NCBI GenBank assembly: GCA_002335945.1
Contig: DDDD01000038.1
Coordinates: 1-15,775 of the forward strand
Direction of reading: 5' to 3'
Length of the DNA: 15,775 bases
Origin: Porticoccaceae bacterium UBA1989
Lineage (GTDB): Bacteria; Pseudomonadota; Gammaproteobacteria; Pseudomonadales; Porticoccaceae
Part shown: positions 13,106 through 15,775 of the stretch, one piece after another
Layout of the letters: each line of letters opens with the position of its first letter
Numbering within the stretch: position 1 is the stretch's first letter
Notes under the pieces: model-generated
Database searches by the model: none
Told to the model about the DNA's origin: nothing
The model's input: the letters and a program-made list of their open reading frames with translations, nothing else
Position numbers and translations under genes: made by a program

Positions 13106-13141
13106 AAAAAAAAGGCCCCCTAGCAAATAGGGAGCCTTTTT
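13106..13141 (-). terminator. Rho-independent terminator of argG
   Basis: A hairpin pairs TAGGG (13128-13132) with CCCTA (13118-13122), GCC (13134-13136) with GGC (13114-13116) and TTTTT (13137-13141) with AAAAA (13109-13113). It has one internal mismatch and a 5-base loop (13123-13127). Read on the minus strand it is followed by a run of eight U. It lies 58 bp past the argG stop, and just upstream of the cco FNR box, so it separates the two transcription units. Confidence 0.88.
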
Positions 13142-13199
13142 AGTAGCAGATAAACTAGTGGTACTTAAGCTAAAAGCACAGAGGTGGTGGAGATACCCC

Positions 13200-14417
13200 C
13201 TATGACATATCGCGGCCTCGGTTGGCAGCGATACGCAGACGCAAAGCATTTAACTTAATAAAGCCTTCAGCGTCGGCCTGATTATAGGCACCACCGTCAT
13301 CATCAAAAGTCGCTATATTGGCGTCGAACAGGCTGTCATCCGACTTACGACCCACAACACTCACACTACCTTTATACAGCTTGACGCGCACATCACCATT
13401 AACCACATCCTGAGTCTGGTCAATCGCAGCCTGCAGCATCAAACGCTCCGGGGCCCACCAGTAACCGTTATAAATCAGCTTGGCATACTTGGGCATCAGC
13501 TCGTCTTTCATATGGGCCACTTCGCGATCCAAAGTAATGGATTCAATCGCGCGATGCGCCTTCATCATTACCGTGCCCGCTGGCGTCTCGTAACAGCCGC
13601 GGGACTTCATACCCACATAGCGGTTCTCAACAATATCCAATCGACCCACGCCATTGGCACCAGCCACTTTATTTAGATACTCAATCACAGTCGCCGCAGA
13701 CATGGCCACGCCATCGATAGCAACAATATCGCCCTTCTCATAGCTGATATCCATATAGGTTGCTTCGTCAGGCGCTTCCTCTGGGGAAACTGTCCAGCGC
13801 CACATATCATCTTCAGCTTCTGACCAGGGATCTTCCAGATTGCCGCCTTCGTAGGAGATATGCAGCAGATTGGCATCCATAGAGAACGGTGACTTTTTAC
13901 CGCGCTTCATCTCTACCGGAATACTGTGGGTTTCACAGTATTCCATTAACTTGTCGCGGGAATTCAGATCCCATTCGCGCCATGGGGCAATCACTTTGAT
14001 GCCTGGCTTCAGTGCATAGGCACCCAGTTCAAAACGCACCTGATCGTTGCCCTTGCCCGTCGCACCATGAGAGATGGTATCGGCGCCGGTTTCATTGGCG
14101 ATCTCTATAAGACGCTTAGCGATTAGCGGGCGAGCGATAGACGTGCCCAGCAGGTACTCGCCTTCATAAATTGTGTTGGCACGAAACATGGGGAATACAA
14201 AGTCCCGGGCATATTCTTCGCGCAGATCATCAATGTAAATTTCTTTCACACCCAGAGCTTCGGCTTTGGCACGAGCAGGTTCAACTTCTTCACCCTGACC
14301 GATATCGGCCGTGAAGGTCACGACTTCGCAGTTATATTCTTCCTGGAGCCATTTCACAATGACGGAGGTATCGAGGCCGCCTGAATAGGCTAAAACTACT
14401 TTTTTAATTTCTGACAC
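13200..14417 (-). CDS. argG: Argininosuccinate synthase
   Basis: This is 405 residues, the normal length of the shorter bacterial ArgG type. The N-terminal ATP pyrophosphatase P-loop AYSGGLDTS is at residues 10-18. Other conserved stretches are TADIGQGEE, SHGATGKGNDQVRFELG (about 115-131) and APWREWD. The enzyme joins citrulline and aspartate with ATP, forming argininosuccinate, AMP and PPi, in cytoplasmic arginine synthesis. The start is GTG (14417-14415), with AAAGGA nine bases upstream; no better start is near. It follows the formyltransferase gene by 59 bp without a visible terminator and ends before a strong terminator. I see no clear ARG box or leader peptide in front of it. Confidence 0.97.
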   Translation of the reverse strand: MSEIKKVVLAYSGGLDTSVIVKWLQEEYNCEVVTFTADIGQGEEVEPARAKAEALGVKEIYIDDLREEYARDFVFPMFRANTIYEGEYLLGTSIARPLIAKRLIEIANETGADTISHGATGKGNDQVRFELGAYALKPGIKVIAPWREWDLNSRDKLMEYCETHSIPVEMKRGKKSPFSMDANLLHISYEGGNLEDPWSEAEDDMWRWTVSPEEAPDEATYMDISYEKGDIVAIDGVAMSAATVIEYLNKVAGANGVGRLDIVENRYVGMKSRGCYETPAGTVMMKAHRAIESITLDREVAHMKDELMPKYAKLIYNGYWWAPERLMLQAAIDQTQDVVNGDVRVKLYKGSVSVVGRKSDDSLFDANIATFDDDGGAYNQADAEGFIKLNALRLRIAANRGRDMS

Positions 14418-14476
14418 GAAACAAGATCCTTTGCTGGAGAAAATAAGCTGGCGATTTTACCCTAACAGCAGCAATT

Positions 14477-15247
14477 TTAGTATTGGTTGTGGCCAGTATT
14501 ATCCTGCTGATCAAACAGCCGATAGCCCAAGGCGACAAACGCGTCGAGTTCATCGTCTGAAGGAAAGCTGTAATAGGCCGCTTTGCCCTGCTGAGATTCT
14601 CTATTAATGGGCTGCCCTGTTTGGTTAGCCTGAATAGCTGCCACGGCCTGAATAATCTGTTCACAGCCCGCTTCGTAGAGACTCAGCACGTTGAATAGGT
14701 AGGATCTGTCGGTGGCGAGAGGCCTTCGGGCAATGGAAATGACATCACCGGTATCCACGCCGCTATCCTGAATAAAATGCAGGGTTGAGCCAATCTCTGA
14801 CGCTTTATTGAGCATGGCCCTAAAGGTGGCCATAACGCCACGGTAGCTGGGCAGTACACCGGAGTGCAGATTAATCACCCCATACTGGGGTATGGCAATG
14901 ACCTCATCGCGAATAATTAACCCAAACCGTACGGAGATAATAAGGTCTGGCTGGCTAGCCTGAATGCGCGCCAGCCCCTCTGGACCATTCACTTTATTGC
15001 CAATATCGGCGAAGCCCTGGAGCTCGCAGCCTACCTGCTTGGCGAGGTCATCAAAACTATGCTCCGCCGTGGCAAGCTGGTGTTTTTCGAAGGCGGCCAG
15101 TTCCATTAATGGTGCCGGCAGCTGATGGTCGGCACCGACTTTTTCTGAGATAAAGATACTGAGCTGATGGTCGACAAGCGCTTTTACCAGACGAGTCAGG
15201 GCAATATGGCTGGCGAGATCTCTGTTGGTAAGAATGGTGATATTCAT
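14477..15247 (-). CDS. Formyltransferase-fold protein (Fmt/PurN/ArnA-like), substrate unknown
   Basis: The 256-residue protein has the folate-dependent formyltransferase core. The catalytic motif NLHSGVLPSYRG (Asn126, His128) and the downstream acidic motif DSGVDTGDVI (161-170, containing the expected catalytic aspartate) are both present, together with LIISVRFGLII before them. These match the Asn-His-Asp triad of PurN and Fmt. It is shorter than Fmt (about 310 residues) and lacks the Fmt C-terminal domain. The N-terminal region (MNITILTNRDLASHIAL) resembles stand-alone 'formyl transferase' proteins and some sugar N-formyltransferases. It could also use a carbamoyl- or other one-carbon substrate, so I do not assign a reaction. 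It is upstream of argG in the same direction and divergent from pyrC across 126 bp. Confidence 0.8.
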   Translation of the reverse strand: MNITILTNRDLASHIALTRLVKALVDHQLSIFISEKVGADHQLPAPLMELAAFEKHQLATAEHSFDDLAKQVGCELQGFADIGNKVNGPEGLARIQASQPDLIISVRFGLIIRDEVIAIPQYGVINLHSGVLPSYRGVMATFRAMLNKASEIGSTLHFIQDSGVDTGDVISIARRPLATDRSYLFNVLSLYEAGCEQIIQAVAAIQANQTGQPINRESQQGKAAYYSFPSDDELDAFVALGYRLFDQQDNTGHNQY

Positions 15248-15373
15248 AAGCAGCTCTTATTAGACTGGGCTCTTTGTTACTGGCTTTAATTTACGGGGTT
15301 ACTTTTCCACAAAACCTCGTATGAAGCCACTGTTTCCGGTAGCATTCACCCCCTAACCGGAGACAATTTTTCA

Positions 15374-15775
15374 ATGGATCAACTCAGTATTATTCAGCCG
15401 GACGATTGGCACCTCCATCTGCGCGATCATGAGGCCCTAGAAACCACGGTACCCGCAGCAGCCCGCGGGTTTGGTCGCGGTATTATTATGCCCAACCTAA
15501 CGCCCCCAGCGACGACCGTTGCTGAGGCTGGCGCCTATCGTGATCGAATTTTGGCCCAACGGCCGGAAGGTTCGAACTGGGAACCACTGATGGTGCTATA
15601 CCTGACTGACAATACCTTGCCAGAGGAAATTCGCGCCGCCAAGGAATGTGGGTTTATCCATGGTTGTAAGTATTATCCTGCGGGCGCAACCACCAACTCT
15701 GATTCAGGCGTCACTGACCTGGCGAATATCCACCAGGTTTTAGAGACGATGCAGGAAGTGGGCATGGTGCTGCAA
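15374..15775 (+). CDS. pyrC: Dihydroorotase PyrC (class II), N-terminal 134 residues, cut by window edge
   Basis: The gene is open to the window end. The DDWHLHLRD segment carries the first two zinc ligands (His13, His15). GIIMPNLTPP is typical of PyrC, and CKYYPAGATTNSDSGV contains Lys99, matching the carbamylated lysine that bridges the zinc ions. This is the E. coli-like class, which closes carbamoyl-aspartate to dihydroorotate in pyrimidine synthesis. A GGAG lies 11 bases before the ATG, somewhat far. I see no evident CTP-responsive leader hairpin of the enteric type in the 126-bp divergent region. The C-terminal part, with the remaining zinc ligands, is outside the window. Confidence 0.95.
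   Translation, partial: MDQLSIIQPDDWHLHLRDHEALETTVPAAARGFGRGIIMPNLTPPATTVAEAGAYRDRILAQRPEGSNWEPLMVLYLTDNTLPEEIRAAKECGFIHGCKYYPAGATTNSDSGVTDLANIHQVLETMQEVGMVLQ

Noticed and set aside
13037..13249. 70-residue open frame on the minus strand across the argG end, terminator and FNR box
   Set aside because: It overlaps argG out of frame and crosses the terminator hairpin; the protein is low in recognisable features.
14404..14664. 86-residue minus-strand frame between argG and the formyltransferase gene
   Set aside because: It is mostly a shadow of the formyltransferase gene and has no motif.
15248..15373. Nucleotide-responsive leader hairpin in front of pyrC
   Set aside because: No inverted repeat overlapping the ribosome site was found, unlike in enteric pyrC. 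The region holds only plausible weak promoter sequence that I could not assign.

Overview
The window looks like a stretch of gammaproteobacterial chromosome with intermediate G+C. The evidence is a CbpA/CbpM co-chaperone pair, a complete ccoNOQP-ccoGHIS cluster for cbb3-type cytochrome oxidase followed by a TauE/SafE-like gene (the order I recall from Pseudomonas), an FNR/ANR-type box in front of ccoN, and an E. coli-type (class II) pyrC. A marine Cellvibrionales-like lineage is my guess. I saw no mobile element, CRISPR array, tRNA or rRNA, and nothing suggesting recent transfer.

Left part (1-3642). A PLP-dependent threonine/serine dehydratase-like gene runs off the left edge on the minus strand. 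Upstream of it, in the same direction, lie cbpA and cbpM, joined by a one-base TAATG overlap. Divergent from them, a CorA-family metal transporter gene and a small MscS-type mechanosensitive channel gene overlap by 10 bp and probably form one operon.

Centre (3660-12858, minus strand). One long respiratory operon is read right to left: ccoN, ccoO, ccoQ, ccoP (structural subunits of the high-affinity cbb3 terminal oxidase), ccoG (Fe-S membrane protein), ccoH (assembly factor), ccoI (copper P-type ATPase), ccoS (heme/copper assembly factor), a TauE/SafE-DsbD-like membrane protein with a histidine-rich end, and a YIP1-type membrane protein. Most junctions overlap. Four of them use the same 8-bp ATGNNTRA arrangement, which also fixes the starts of ccoP and ccoI. 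The 53-residue CcoQ is small but clear.

Control region (12859-13199, 341 bp without a gene). It holds an intrinsic terminator for argG and an FNR/ANR box (9 of 10 consensus positions) placed exactly 41.5 bp from the predicted start of a promoter with a -10 of GATAAT. This fits class II, oxygen-responsive activation of the cco operon. A leader of about 170 nt follows, with short repeats and a palindrome.

Right part (13200-15775). argG (argininosuccinate synthase) is preceded by a formyltransferase-fold gene in the same direction. Divergent from that, pyrC (dihydroorotase) starts and runs off the right edge.

I did not find a clearly new system. The items most worth a second look are the YIP1-type and His-tailed TauE/SafE genes at the tail of the cbb3 operon, two in-frame tandem repeats in the assembly proteins CcoS and CcoG, the precisely spaced FNR promoter, and the unassigned formyltransferase beside argG.
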